A stretch of 64,000 nucleotides of DNA from positions 155,546-219,545 of the forward strand of contig JAZLBP010000013.1 in the NCBI GenBank assembly GCA_045613745.1. Direction: 5' to 3'. A program made the position numbers and the translations under genes. Below, one piece after another: positions 28,339 through 37,355 of the stretch (within the stretch, counting starts at the first letter, position 1; the number at the start of each line of letters is the position of its first letter). The DNA is from UBA940 sp045613745 (GTDB taxonomy: Bacteria > Bacteroidota > Bacteroidia > Bacteroidales > Rikenellaceae). The notes under the pieces are model-generated. The model was given only the letters and a program-made list of their open reading frames with translations. It ran no database searches and was not told where the DNA came from.

Positions 28339-29079
28339 TTAGTTCATTGCAAGGATTGCGTCGATATCAATCTCTTCGGCTCGGCCACCCGCAAAGCGCA
28401 CTGTGCGCGAGGGAAACTGACCGATATTTGCGATATTGTGAGTACTCATCACGATAGCACATCCTCCCTCGACAATTCCGCGAAACAAGTTCATAATCTC
28501 GTCGGCAGCAGTAGGGTCGAGGTTTCCGGTAGGTTCGTCAGCCAAAATAACCTCGGGGTTGTTAATCAACGCGCGCGCGATAGCAAGCTTTTGCTGTTGA
28601 CCACCCGACAACTCATAAGGCATCTTATAGGCCTTGTTTTGCAGACCCGTAATAGTCAACACCTCATCGATACGTTTACGCATATCCTCCTCGCGTTTCC
28701 AGCCCGTAGCCTTCATCACAAAGTGAAGGTTGTCGAACACATTGCGATCGGTCAGCAGGCGGTAGTTTTGAAACACCACGCCCAATCGGCGGCGCAACAT
28801 CGGAATATCTCGACGGCGGATGGTCGCAAGGTCGAATCCCGCAACCGAGGCCTCACCCTCCAACAACGGCATCTCGGCATAGAGTGTACGGAGCAGCGAG
28901 CTCTTACCACTACCCACGCGGCCGATGAAATAGACCATCTCGCCTTTGTTCACCGAAAGGTTGACATCGCTCAACACCAACTCACCACGACGGCGGAAGT
29001 TACCCCTATCGAGCACCGTCACCGCGCCTTGTGGCTGGTAAATCGAAACGCCTTTCAACTCTATAACCTTTTGACTCAT
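28339..29079 (-). CDS. ftsE: Cell-division ABC ATPase FtsE
   Basis: A 246-residue ABC ATPase. Walker A is GRVGSGKSS near residue 52-60, the Q-loop VVFQNYRLL near 108, the signature LSGGQQQKLAIARAL near 150, Walker B VILADEPTGNLD near 172-183, and the switch His in STHN near 205. FtsE works with the membrane protein FtsX to control peptidoglycan hydrolases at the division site. No ftsX lies beside it here, which is common in Bacteroidetes. Residues 17-33 form an insertion before the first beta strand pair. A LolD-like transporter ATPase is the alternative. Confidence 0.85.
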   Translation of the reverse strand: MSQKVIELKGVSIYQPQGAVTVLDRGNFRRRGELVLSDVNLSVNKGEMVYFIGRVGSGKSSLLRTLYAEMPLLEGEASVAGFDLATIRRRDIPMLRRRLGVVFQNYRLLTDRNVFDNLHFVMKATGWKREEDMRKRIDEVLTITGLQNKAYKMPYELSGGQQQKLAIARALINNPEVILADEPTGNLDPTAADEIMNLFRGIVEGGCAIVMSTHNIANIGQFPSRTVRFAGGRAEEIDIDAILAMN

Positions 29080-29181
29080 TGTTTGTTATTTTTGATTTTT
29101 ATCTTCGCTTGCTTTTATCTTTCCCTTGCCTTTCTGCCGCAAACCCCTCCAAAGGCGGCATACAAGGGCATATTAACGCTA

Positions 29182-29189
29182 CAAAGTTA
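29182..29189 (-). promoter_or_regulatory. Possible -7 box ahead of ftsE
   Basis: TAACTTTG on the minus strand (29189-29182) matches TAnnTTTG exactly and would give a leader of roughly 95 bases for ftsE. No good -33 partner is seen. Confidence 0.35.
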
Positions 29190-29321
29190 CGAAAAAAAAG
29201 CGGAAAATACGGGTTTTATTAAATTAAAATTTAATAGCCGACAAAAAAATATGCTTATCGCCGCCATCTTGTCACACTTTTTGCAGCACCCGCCTTCCCA
29301 ATAAACTTTCATCGACTCCGT

Positions 29322-30392
29322 ATGAGACACTCTACACTCCTTGCAACCCTCCTTACCGCACTCCTGCTCGAAGGCTGCACCGCCGCACGTATGCTCACCT
29401 TCAACACCCCGACAATTCGTGATTCACAGCTATTCCTGAATGCTGTACTCCCCGCCTCCGACACCCCGTTCGAACCTCTGCGACGCGACTATTACGGCGC
29501 CTGCCCGGCTATCGACACACTATTCGAGGATCTCCACACCACGGGCATCATCGTAGTGCGTGACGACAGCGTAATCTACTGCCATTTCAAGGGCGGTTGC
29601 GACGCCTACAAACCCACCGACCTATTCTCGCTCAGCAAGTCATTCGTGGGCGCGCTCACAGGCATTGCACTCGCGCAAGGACACATCGCATCCATCGACG
29701 ACCCCGTAGCGAAATACCTACCCGAAAGTGCCGAATTTTTGAGCGACTCGGTGTGCGTTTGCGACCTGCTGAATATGCGCGGCGGAATATACGAACCGCG
29801 CTGGCAAACAGCACAAATGTACTATGCCCGAAACCTCGGCCACACAACCCTTCGCGCCATACGAAAACACCCACACGGAGAGTACAGCTATGCCAACATT
29901 TCGACACAACTTTTAGCCAACCTCATAGAGCAGGCCACAAGTCAGAATTTGATTGATTATTTCGTTGATAATTATTGGATTCCATCGGCAGCAAAGCACG
30001 AAGGATTTTGGAGTTTAGACTCGCGCCAGCACCTCGGAGTGCGGGCATTTTGCGGGCTGAGCATAACGCCCACAGAGGTAGTAAAATTGGGGATGATTTA
30101 TCGCGACAGAGGCACTCTCGGCGGCCGTCAAATCATACCCGCCGAGTGGGTCAGCCACACCATAAATCCGCCTTACACGAACAACGACCGCGGCGGCGCA
30201 ACCTATCACTGTCAATGGTACACAATAAACCCTGACACGGAGTTTCTCGGTCAGGGTTTTATGGGTCAAATTTTGTATGTCAATCGCGCCACTAACACAG
30301 TAGTCGCAAGGTTTGGTGTTCGCCGCGGAAGCACCGACTGGACGCAGGAAATGCAGCGGATATCCACTCTCCCCGACCAGCTCTTTTGGTAG
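29322..30392 (+). CDS. Serine hydrolase, beta-lactamase family, lipoprotein
   Basis: A 356-residue protein of the class C beta-lactamase/penicillin-binding fold. A lipobox LLLEGC (Cys19) predicts a lipoprotein. The nucleophile motif S-L-S-K is at residues 103-106 and the second motif Y-A-N is in YSYANIS near 195. The third motif is less clear, around GGATYHCQWY near 290. Such proteins are usually peptidases or esterases, and real beta-lactamase activity should not be assumed. It stands alone, divergent from ftsE and convergent with the pseudouridine synthase gene 9 bases away. Confidence 0.87.
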   Translation: MRHSTLLATLLTALLLEGCTAARMLTFNTPTIRDSQLFLNAVLPASDTPFEPLRRDYYGACPAIDTLFEDLHTTGIIVVRDDSVIYCHFKGGCDAYKPTDLFSLSKSFVGALTGIALAQGHIASIDDPVAKYLPESAEFLSDSVCVCDLLNMRGGIYEPRWQTAQMYYARNLGHTTLRAIRKHPHGEYSYANISTQLLANLIEQATSQNLIDYFVDNYWIPSAAKHEGFWSLDSRQHLGVRAFCGLSITPTEVVKLGMIYRDRGTLGGRQIIPAEWVSHTINPPYTNNDRGGATYHCQWYTINPDTEFLGQGFMGQILYVNRATNTVVARFGVRRGSTDWTQEMQRISTLPDQLFW

Positions 30393-30401
30393 CACTCGGA
30401 G

Positions 30402-31106
30402 CTACTCCTCGTCGGCACGCACAGCCGTATCGAAGAACTCCCAGAGATTGTCGTTTGTAGGCACAGGAGCCACCACACTCATCATCTCCTTACGCACGGG
30501 GTGCATAAAGGTGAGCGAGCGCGAGTGGAGCATAATTCCGCCATCGGGATTGCTGCGACGTGCGCCATATTTCAAGTCGCCTTTGATAGGGCAACCAATC
30601 TTCGAAAGCTGACAGCGAATCTGATGGTGACGACCCGTAAAGAGTTTCACTTCAAGCAGATAGTAGTTATTACTACCCGCAATCATTTTATACTCCAAGC
30701 GAGCCTCTTTCGACTCTTTTTTGGGCGAGATATGAGCTCTCGAACGGTTGGTTTTGCCGTCGCGCACAATGTGGTGAACAAGCAGATCCTGCTCCACCTC
30801 GGGCAACTCCTCAACCACCGCCCAATAGCGTTTGTCGATTTCGCCCTTGCGCAACATCTCATTGAGTCGGGTCAGCGCCTTGCTGGTCTTGGCAAACATC
30901 ACAGCACCACTTACGGGGCGGTCGATGCGATGTACAACACCCAGATAAACCGCACCGGGCTTATCATCACGTTTTTTGATAAATTCTTTGATTTCGTTTT
31001 CGAGAGCCGACTGACCCTCGGTATCGGGCTGAACAAGGTCACCCGCACGTTTATTCACCACAATGATGTGGTTATCCTCATAAAGGATATCCGATGGTTT
31101 AAACAT
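30402..31106 (-). CDS. RluA-family pseudouridine synthase
   Basis: A 234-residue enzyme converting uridine to pseudouridine in rRNA or tRNA. The catalytic motif VVHRIDRPVSG near residue 58-68 contains the invariant Asp in HRxDxxxSG. Later segments (FTGRHHQIRCQLS, IKGDLKYGA) fit the RluA catalytic domain. There is no N-terminal S4 domain, so it is a short, catalytic-domain-only member, and the target uridine is unknown. It is last in a four-gene minus-strand group with rlmD, SIMPL and cdd. Confidence 0.92.
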   Translation of the reverse strand: MFKPSDILYEDNHIIVVNKRAGDLVQPDTEGQSALENEIKEFIKKRDDKPGAVYLGVVHRIDRPVSGAVMFAKTSKALTRLNEMLRKGEIDKRYWAVVEELPEVEQDLLVHHIVRDGKTNRSRAHISPKKESKEARLEYKMIAGSNNYYLLEVKLFTGRHHQIRCQLSKIGCPIKGDLKYGARRSNPDGGIMLHSRSLTFMHPVRKEMMSVVAPVPTNDNLWEFFDTAVRADEE

Positions 31107-31127
31107 TTTTATTCGGTTTTTCTTCTT

Positions 31128-31589
31128 TTATTTTTCACTCAATTCAAATTGGCAGGGCATAAGAGCAGCCGCCGACGGCACCTCCGAAATGGTGGTCGCG
31201 CTACACATCAACACCCTCATCGCACTGCCCTGACGCTTCTCGGTGTCGGCCATAACCTGACGACACGCGCCACACGGCGTACACTCCTTTTCACTCGGTA
31301 CCGACGCCACAGCCAACGCCCTCACAGGGTCGCCTACAAAATGTGCCTGACACCAATACAACAGCACTCGCTCGGCACACATACCCGAGGGAAACACCTC
31401 GCTCTCCTGATTACTCGCGCTCTCAATTCGACCACTTGCCAAGCGCACCGCAGCACCCACACGGAAGCCCGAATAGGGAGCATAGGCCAACTCGGTAGCA
31501 GCAAATGCCGCGGCAACCAGTTCCGCATCCTCGGCAGGTAATTCACCCACCCCCGCGTAGCGTTTGATATGTAGTTTTGCGTCGCTCAT
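31128..31589 (-). CDS. cdd: Cytidine deaminase
   Basis: A 153-residue member of the tetrameric cytidine deaminase family, which turns (deoxy)cytidine into (deoxy)uridine. Zinc-site motifs are CAERVLLY near residue 71 and PCGACRQVM near 102-110, giving three Cys ligands and the catalytic Glu. YAPYSGFRVGAAV near 36 is the substrate-side signature. It is slightly longer than the usual 130-135 residues. Nine bases separate it from the SIMPL gene and 21 from the pseudouridine synthase gene. Confidence 0.95.
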   Translation of the reverse strand: MSDAKLHIKRYAGVGELPAEDAELVAAAFAATELAYAPYSGFRVGAAVRLASGRIESASNQESEVFPSGMCAERVLLYWCQAHFVGDPVRALAVASVPSEKECTPCGACRQVMADTEKRQGSAMRVLMCSATTISEVPSAAALMPCQFELSEK

Positions 31590-31598
31590 AGTTTTGTT

Positions 31599-32294
31599 CT
31601 ATTTTTCGGCAGGCAGTTCTATTTCGTAGCTAACATTCACCTGCGCCGAAATCTCGATTTGTTTAACCTCAAAACCCAAGTCCGCAAGGCTCTCTTCGGT
31701 AGCCGCTTCGTTGCGTGCCGCCTTCGACATAAACACCGCGCCGCTATAAATCCTCACATAGGGCATTTCAATACTCAGCGGAGCACCCACCTCAACCTCG
31801 GCAGCCTCAGCCAAAATACCCGCCATACGACGTGCATTACACACAGCCTCAGCCATCAACTCCTCGCGCAACTCCTCTTGTTTGGAGTATTTCGACGAGG
31901 TGAGATTGGCATTTCGCACACCCGCACGCTCAAATGCATCGAACGCACGAGCCACATTCTCGAAGCCCTCCAAGCGCAGTTCATACACCACACTTGTGCG
32001 AATATCCTTGCGTTTGAGAGCGCTGTTATTAATATCATTGGCCTTCAATGCCGAGGGGTCGATACCCTCCTTTTTCAGTTCGGAGGTAAGCGCCTTATAC
32101 TTCTCGGCAACGGTACGTTTATCGCCCTTTGCATCGGAGTCGGCAAGCGTCAGCACAATGGTAAATTCGTCGGGAGTAACACTTCGTTTGGCCTCGCCCG
32201 ACACGACAATGCGTCGAGCCTCAACCACACCCGTTTGAGCCACCGCACTCAGCGACACCATCACCAGAGCTACGGCCAGAATCAGTCGTTTCAT
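31599..32294 (-). CDS. SIMPL (DUF541) domain secreted protein
   Basis: A 231-residue protein with a signal peptide (cleavage after SAVAQ at about residue 20) and a single SIMPL domain. IVVSGEAKRSVTPDEFTIVL is the typical start of the domain. The mature protein should be periplasmic or outer-surface. The biochemical function of SIMPL proteins is not settled; oligomeric channel-like or signalling scaffolds have been suggested for relatives. It is 13 bases after rlmD and 9 before cdd. Confidence 0.85.
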   Translation of the reverse strand: MKRLILAVALVMVSLSAVAQTGVVEARRIVVSGEAKRSVTPDEFTIVLTLADSDAKGDKRTVAEKYKALTSELKKEGIDPSALKANDINNSALKRKDIRTSVVYELRLEGFENVARAFDAFERAGVRNANLTSSKYSKQEELREELMAEAVCNARRMAGILAEAAEVEVGAPLSIEMPYVRIYSGAVFMSKAARNEAATEESLADLGFEVKQIEISAQVNVSYEIELPAEK

Positions 32295-32307
32295 AGTCAG
32301 AAAAATT

Positions 32308-33717
32308 TTAACGTCGTACTAACTTAACGACATTTTCGACGTGATGAGTATGCGGGAACATATCAACGGGCTGAACGGCAACAACTTTATACTGTTCATC
32401 CATCAGTGCCAAGTCGCGCGCTTGGGTTGCAGGATTACAGCTCACATAAACGATTCGGTCGGGAGCTGCCGCCAGAATAACCTCAATCACAGGCACATCC
32501 ACACCTGCACGGGGCGGGTCAAGGATAATAACATCGGGATGGCCGTTAGCCTCGACAAACTCGCTTGTGAGCACATTTTTCATATCGCCGGCATAGAACA
32601 CTGTATTATCGATACCATTGAGCGCCGAGTTGACTTTGGCATCCTCAATAGCCTCGGGAACATACTCCACACCCACCACCTTCGAGGCGCTGCGAGCCAC
32701 AAAGTTGGCAATGGTACCTGTACCTGTGTAGAGGTCATACACAACCTCACTACCCGACAGGTCGGCAAACTCGCGAGCCACCTTGTAGAGGTTATATGCC
32801 TGTGCCGAGTTGGTTTGATAGAACGATTTGGGGCCAACTTTGAATTGCAAACCCTCCATACTCTCGACAATATGATCTTTGCCAGCCCACAAGACGGGAT
32901 TTTGATCCGACAGCGAGTCGTTGAGTTTTTCGTTGACGATATAGAACAGCGAGGTGATTTGCGGGAACTTCATTTTCAGGAATCCCATCACGCTCTCGAT
33001 AGCCTCGCGATTGTCGGCAGCAAACACAACAATCACCATCAAATCGCCGGTCGATGCGGTGCGGATAACGATTCCGCGCATCAGTCCTTCGTGATTGCGA
33101 ATGTCATAGAAGGGGTACTCGCGCTCGATACAGAACTCTTTGAGCGAGTTGCGGATGTCGTTCGACGGGTCGGCTTGCAACCAGCATTTGTCGATATCCA
33201 AAATCTTGTCGAACATATTGGGGATGTGGAAACCCAGCGCAGGGGCGGGCTCCAACGACGCACCCGACGCCACCTCCTCGTAGGTGTACCAGCGTTTGGG
33301 CGCAAATGTAAATTCGAGTTTATTGCGATAGAAGGTAGTTTGCTCCGAGCCCAAAGTAGGCTTAATCTCGGGTAACTCCACCTTGGCGATGCGAGTCAAC
33401 TGATCTTCAACTTGTTGGCGTTTGAAGTTGAGTTGCTCCGAGTAGGGCAGGTTTTGCCACTTACAGCCGCCACACACACCAAAGTGCTCGCAGAAAGGCT
33501 CCTCGCGCAGAGGCGAGCGCTTAACGAAGTTCACCACCGACGCCTCCATAAAACGACGGCGCTTGTTGCGCACCTGCACATCAACCACATCACCAGGCAC
33601 GGTCATAGGCACAAACACCACCACGCCATTATAAAAACCCATAGCCTTGCCCTCGGCAGCCAGAGTTGTTATTTCAAGCCCCTCAATCAGGGGCAGATCT
33701 TTACGTTTTCTTGCCAT
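32308..33717 (-). CDS. rlmD: 23S rRNA (uracil-5-)-methyltransferase RlmD
   Basis: A 469-residue SAM-dependent RNA m5U methyltransferase. An N-terminal TRAM domain (to about residue 60) is followed by the iron-sulfur cysteines in FCEHFGVCGGCKW near 73-83. The SAM site is YDLYTGTGTIANF near 325, DPPRAGVD lies near 408, and the catalytic Cys in VSCNPATQARDL near 433. The ATG at 33717 is preferred over a TTG seven codons upstream because it starts MARKRKDLP. RlmD is the best fit; RlmCD or TrmA-like specificity cannot be ruled out. Confidence 0.92.
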   Translation of the reverse strand: MARKRKDLPLIEGLEITTLAAEGKAMGFYNGVVVFVPMTVPGDVVDVQVRNKRRRFMEASVVNFVKRSPLREEPFCEHFGVCGGCKWQNLPYSEQLNFKRQQVEDQLTRIAKVELPEIKPTLGSEQTTFYRNKLEFTFAPKRWYTYEEVASGASLEPAPALGFHIPNMFDKILDIDKCWLQADPSNDIRNSLKEFCIEREYPFYDIRNHEGLMRGIVIRTASTGDLMVIVVFAADNREAIESVMGFLKMKFPQITSLFYIVNEKLNDSLSDQNPVLWAGKDHIVESMEGLQFKVGPKSFYQTNSAQAYNLYKVAREFADLSGSEVVYDLYTGTGTIANFVARSASKVVGVEYVPEAIEDAKVNSALNGIDNTVFYAGDMKNVLTSEFVEANGHPDVIILDPPRAGVDVPVIEVILAAAPDRIVYVSCNPATQARDLALMDEQYKVVAVQPVDMFPHTHHVENVVKLVRR

Positions 33718-33735
33718 AGCTAAATAATATCCCGA

Positions 33736-33743
33736 CAAAGATA
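33736..33743 (-). promoter_or_regulatory. Possible -7 box for the rlmD operon
   Basis: TATCTTTG on the minus strand (33743-33736) matches TAnnTTTG exactly, 18 bases upstream of the rlmD start. A convincing -33 box is not seen. Confidence 0.4.
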
Positions 33744-33814
33744 CTCATTTTGGCCGAAAAACCCACGCCTGAACCACAAAAATCCATCCATCAGGCGCTT
33801 TTATGGCTGCACGA

Positions 33815-33845
33815 TTGCGGATTTACGCGAAAATTCTTACTTTTG
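33815..33845 (+). promoter_or_regulatory. Bacteroidetes-type promoter for the 33.9-40.6 kb operon
   Basis: TTG at 33815-33817 and TACTTTTG at 33838-33845 are separated by 20 bases, an exact match to TAnnTTTG. The start of transcription would fall near 33852, favouring the ATG at 33879 for the first gene. Confidence 0.7.
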
Positions 33846-33878
33846 TATGTTTATTGACTTATGACATTACATAAAACT

Positions 33879-34544
33879 ATGATTCAGATAGCACGATTCA
33901 CCTTCAACCCGCTGGGCGAGAACACCTACGTTCTGTGGGACGAGAGCAAAGAATGTATCATCGTCGATGCAGGCAACTCGAACAAACGCGAGCACGACGC
34001 ACTCGACGCACTTATTGCCGAGAACGGTCTCAAACCCGTAATGGCAGTTAACACCCACGGCCACTTCGACCACGCACTGGGTGTAAAATACATCACCGAG
34101 CGCTACGACATTCCGTGGGCTCTGCACGCAAGCGACAACTTTCTGGTTGACTCGGCAGCACTGAGCGCCTCAATCTTTGGTGTGAATGCAGGCGACATTC
34201 CCGCGCCCGACATCGACCTCAAAGGCAAGGATAGCATCAGTTTCGGCAACTCAACCCTTCAACTTATCCACACACCCGGCCACACCCCCGGTCACATCTG
34301 TCTTTACGACGCCGAGGGCAAAACCCTTATTACGGGCGACACGCTGTTCCGCGAGAGCATCGGCCGCACCGACCTTCCGGGTGGTGACTACACTTGGATT
34401 ATGCGCAGCATCATCGACAAAATCCTGCCACTAGGTGATGAAGTAAACATCCTGCCCGGTCACGGCGAGTCGAGCAACATCGGCCACGAGAGTATGTACA
34501 ACCCATTCGTGGTAGAGGTTATCAATGGTGAAATAAACTGCTAA
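33879..34544 (+). CDS. MBL-fold metallo-hydrolase (glyoxalase II-like)
   Basis: A 221-residue cytoplasmic metallo-beta-lactamase-fold protein. The metal-binding motif THGHFDHALG (HxHxDH) is near residue 58-67. A further His lies in HTPGHTPGH near 132-140, an Asp in TGDTLFRESIGR near 154, and a final His in LPGHGES near 195. The pattern is typical of small glyoxalase II-like hydrolases acting on thioesters. The ATG at 33879 (MIQIARF) is chosen over 33861 because the promoter spacing and family start agree. It leads a seven-gene plus-strand run. Confidence 0.88.
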   Translation: MIQIARFTFNPLGENTYVLWDESKECIIVDAGNSNKREHDALDALIAENGLKPVMAVNTHGHFDHALGVKYITERYDIPWALHASDNFLVDSAALSASIFGVNAGDIPAPDIDLKGKDSISFGNSTLQLIHTPGHTPGHICLYDAEGKTLITGDTLFRESIGRTDLPGGDYTWIMRSIIDKILPLGDEVNILPGHGESSNIGHESMYNPFVVEVINGEINC

Positions 34545-34553
34545 ACTCAGCCT

Positions 34554-35345
34554 ATGTCATTTGCACAATCCATAAAACGACTGCTCTACAAGAGCCTTTC
34601 GTTGGAAAACTACCTTAAAATCTTGAGCTGGGGATTCTTCGCAGGATTCCGACTCGGCGTGGCACCACAAAGCCCCGCCTACGAGTATCCCCACTTCCTG
34701 AAACGACTCGTAGCCAAGGGCGACACCGTGCTTGACATCGGCGCCAACTTGGGTTACTACTCGCGCATCTTGTCGCGCCTTGTAGGCAGTTCGGGACGCG
34801 TGTTTGCCGTGGAGCCCGTAGCACCCATTATGGGAGTTTTGCGCCACAACCTGCGCCACTGCAACAACGTCGAGATTCTCAACTGCGCGCTCGGAGCCGA
34901 GAACAAACCCATCCGTATGGGCAACGATTCGAGCCGTTACACGGGTTATATGGGCACAGGCCAGAACTTTGTGATGGACGCCGAGAACAACGCCGAGGAG
35001 AGTCACGCAGCGCAAGAGTTCACCGCAACGATGCGTCGCGGCAGCGAACTCTTCGAGCGTCTGCCCCGTTTGGACTTCATCAAATGCGACATCGAGGGCT
35101 ACGAAGTGGTGGTAATGAACGAGATGCGCCCCGTATTGGAGCGCCACCTGCCCACCCTGCTCATTGAGACGGGTGACGAGAAGCGAGTGCAGATTGTCAG
35201 CCTCTTCGAGCAGATGGGTTACTCGGCATTCACCCTTGCCGACCGCAAACTCACGCCCCTCACCGCCGACAGCACCAAAGACATAGTATTCATTCACGCG
35301 ACTAAATTGCCGCGTTACAGACATCTCACACAGCAATGCGAATAG
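34554..35345 (+). CDS. FkbM-family methyltransferase
   Basis: A 263-residue SAM-dependent methyltransferase. The SAM-binding loop VLDIGANLGYYSRIL is near residue 58-72, an acidic second motif (FAVEP) near 86, and FIKCDIEGYEVVVMNEM near 175-191 is the FkbM hallmark. Family members O-methylate sugars or small molecules, and the substrate here is unknown. Its last 10 bases overlap trmD, so the two are translationally close. Being next to lpxB hints at, but does not prove, envelope glycan modification. Confidence 0.85.
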   Translation: MSFAQSIKRLLYKSLSLENYLKILSWGFFAGFRLGVAPQSPAYEYPHFLKRLVAKGDTVLDIGANLGYYSRILSRLVGSSGRVFAVEPVAPIMGVLRHNLRHCNNVEILNCALGAENKPIRMGNDSSRYTGYMGTGQNFVMDAENNAEESHAAQEFTATMRRGSELFERLPRLDFIKCDIEGYEVVVMNEMRPVLERHLPTLLIETGDEKRVQIVSLFEQMGYSAFTLADRKLTPLTADSTKDIVFIHATKLPRYRHLTQQCE

Positions 35346-36013
35346 ACATCCTGACCGTACTGCCCGAATTGCTCTCTTCGCCGTTGGGCGAGAGCATCGT
35401 AAAGCGTGCCCAAAACTCGGGACACGCCGAAATACATATCCACAACCTGCGCGACTACACCGACGACAAGCGTCGCACCACCGATGACTATCCCTTTGGT
35501 GGCGAGGCTGGTATGGTGATGAAAATCGAGCCCGTATATCGCGCCATCGAGAAGCTCAAAAGCGAGCGTCACTACGACGAGATTATCTACACCTCGCCCG
35601 ACGGCATAACTTACAACCAACGCGAGGCCAATCGTCTTTCGACACTCGAAAACATCATCATTCTGTGCGGTCACTACAAGGGTATCGACCACCGCATTCG
35701 CGAGCATCTCATAACTCGCGAAATCAGCATTGGCGACTATGTTCTGACCGGTGGCGAGCTAGCAGCGGCTGTGATTGTGGATAGCGTGGTGCGCATCATC
35801 CCCGGAGCCATAGGTGACGAGGAGTCGGCACTGACCGATTGCTTCCAAGACAACCTGCTCGCACCGCCCGTCTATACCCGTCCCGCGGAGTTCAACGGCT
35901 GGCGCGTGCCCGACGTACTGCTCTCGGGCCACTTCGCCGAAATCGAAAAGTGGAAAGAGGCACAAGCCTACGAGCGCACAAAAGCCCTCCGCCCCGATTT
36001 GTTGGAGGAGTAA
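35336..36013 (+). CDS. trmD: tRNA (guanine-37-N1)-methyltransferase
   Basis: A 225-residue SPOUT-class enzyme that methylates G37 of tRNAs and prevents frameshifting. Family motifs are RIDILTVLPELL at the start, DYPFGGEAGMVMK near residue 50-62, LCGHYKGIDHR near 110-120 and SIGDYVLTGGELAA near 132-145, which forms the trefoil-knot SAM site. The length is normal. Its start overlaps the end of the FkbM gene. Confidence 0.96.
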   Translation: MRIDILTVLPELLSSPLGESIVKRAQNSGHAEIHIHNLRDYTDDKRRTTDDYPFGGEAGMVMKIEPVYRAIEKLKSERHYDEIIYTSPDGITYNQREANRLSTLENIIILCGHYKGIDHRIREHLITREISIGDYVLTGGELAAAVIVDSVVRIIPGAIGDEESALTDCFQDNLLAPPVYTRPAEFNGWRVPDVLLSGHFAEIEKWKEAQAYERTKALRPDLLEE

Positions 36014-36019
36014 TTTATC

Positions 36020-36110
36020 GTTCTTTTGTATCGACAAAAGAACCAAAAACGACCCGCAGGCCGGGGGATTAACTATCGCGTACACCCCTAAAGGGGTGCG
36101 TGCGATAGTT
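36020..36110. repeat. Two hairpins between trmD and lpxB
   Basis: The first is GTTCTTTTGT/ACAAAAGAAC (36020-36029, 36034-36043). The second (36071-36110) has outer arms AACTATCGC and GCGATAGTT and an inner CACCCCT/AGGGGTG. The pair fills most of the 205-base gap and could act as terminator, mRNA stabiliser or a copy of a dispersed palindromic repeat. No gene was seen in the rest of the gap. Confidence 0.6.
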
Positions 36111-36218
36111 ATATAATTCACGACTGGAAGTCATCTTCGATTCACCTACGAGTCAAAGAGAGCAACAAAAATTCACCCCTAAACCAATGGCCCAAAGCCA
36201 ACAGCTAACAGCCAAAAT

Positions 36219-37355
36219 ATGAAATACTATTTAATTGCAGGAGAGCCGAGTGGCGATTTGCACGGAGCAAACCTGATGCGTGGCATACTCAAACACGACC
36301 CCGAGGCGCAGTTTCGTTTTTGGGGCGGAGATATGATGGCCGAGGTGGGCGGCAAGGAGAATCTTGTCAAGCACTACCGCGAGACATCATTCTTCGGCAT
36401 TGTACAGGTGGTAGCCAATCTGCGCACCATCTTCGGGCAGTTGGAGGAGTGTCAGCGCGACCTTTTAGCGTGGGCTCCCAACGTGGTGATTCACATCGAC
36501 TACCCCGGATTCAACTTCAAGGTGGCGAAGTTTGCACACGAACACGGCATACGCACATTCTACTACATCGCACCCAAGGTGTGGGCGTGGAAGGAACGTC
36601 GCGTGAAACTGATTCAAAAGTACGTTGACAAACTCTTCACAATCTTCCCGTTCGAGAGCGACTATTTCCGCCGTTGGAGTATCGAGCCCATCTTCTGCGG
36701 CAACCCGCTGGTGGATGCCATCGAGAACCGAATCGCAGAGTATCCCACGCGTAAGGAGTTCGTGGAGGATTGCGGCCTCGACAATCGACCCATCATAGCA
36801 CTTGTGGCAGGCAGCCGTCGCAGCGAGATAAACAAGAACCTGCCGCTGATGGCCAAGGCAGCAAAGGCTTTTAGCGACTATCAGTTTGTGGTATCGGGCG
36901 TTGAGTGGCTCGAAAAGGAGCTTTACGAAAAGCACCTCGCGGGCACCGACATCCGCATCGTGTACGACAAGACCGACGCACTGCTCAAACACTCGACAGC
37001 AGCCATCGTGACCTCGGGCACTGCAACACTCGAAGCGGCGCTCATAGGCACACCCGAGGTGGTAGTCTATCGCACCGACGTATTGCTCAACACCCTGAAA
37101 TACTGCAATATCCTGCGCTCCTACATATCGCTGGTAAACATCAACCTGCAACGTGAGTGCGTGGCCGAAATCATACAGGCGTCGATGGACTCGACCCAAG
37201 TGGAGCAGGAACTGCGCAAAATCCTACCCGGAGGCGAGCGACGCGAAGCTATGCTGCGCGACTTTGACGGCTTGCGCGCGCTAATTGGCGGCAGTGGCTC
37301 GTCGGAGCGTACTGCAAGCGAAATGGTACGAATACTTAAAGAAGAGAAACAATGA
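36219..37355 (+). CDS. lpxB: Lipid-A-disaccharide synthase
   Basis: A 378-residue family 19 glycosyltransferase that joins UDP-2,3-diacylglucosamine to lipid X, making the lipid A disaccharide at the inner membrane. The start MKYYLIAGEPSGDLHGA is the classic LpxB signature. IDYPGFNFKVAKFAH near residue 93 and YYIAPKVWAWKERRVK near 115-130 follow, and VAGSRRSEINKNLP near 198 and TSGTATLEAALIG near 267 complete the sugar-nucleotide site. The stop overlaps the start of the next gene by 4 bases. Confidence 0.96.
   Translation: MKYYLIAGEPSGDLHGANLMRGILKHDPEAQFRFWGGDMMAEVGGKENLVKHYRETSFFGIVQVVANLRTIFGQLEECQRDLLAWAPNVVIHIDYPGFNFKVAKFAHEHGIRTFYYIAPKVWAWKERRVKLIQKYVDKLFTIFPFESDYFRRWSIEPIFCGNPLVDAIENRIAEYPTRKEFVEDCGLDNRPIIALVAGSRRSEINKNLPLMAKAAKAFSDYQFVVSGVEWLEKELYEKHLAGTDIRIVYDKTDALLKHSTAAIVTSGTATLEAALIGTPEVVVYRTDVLLNTLKYCNILRSYISLVNINLQRECVAEIIQASMDSTQVEQELRKILPGGERREAMLRDFDGLRALIGGSGSSERTASEMVRILKEEKQ

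Noticed and set aside
22893..28457. A 1854-codon open frame on the plus strand, opposite M60 gene 6 and gyrB
   Set aside because: It is an antisense shadow. The true minus-strand genes use few Leu TTA, Leu CTA and Ser TCA codons, so stops are rare on the other strand. The translation has no domain, while both minus-strand genes are clear. The same holds for the long frames at 4455-5813, 15696-18125, 20140-21762 and 38579-40225.
29322..30392. True class C beta-lactamase
   Set aside because: The fold and S-x-x-K motif are shared with many peptidases and esterases, and the third motif is not convincing, so only the broad family is given.
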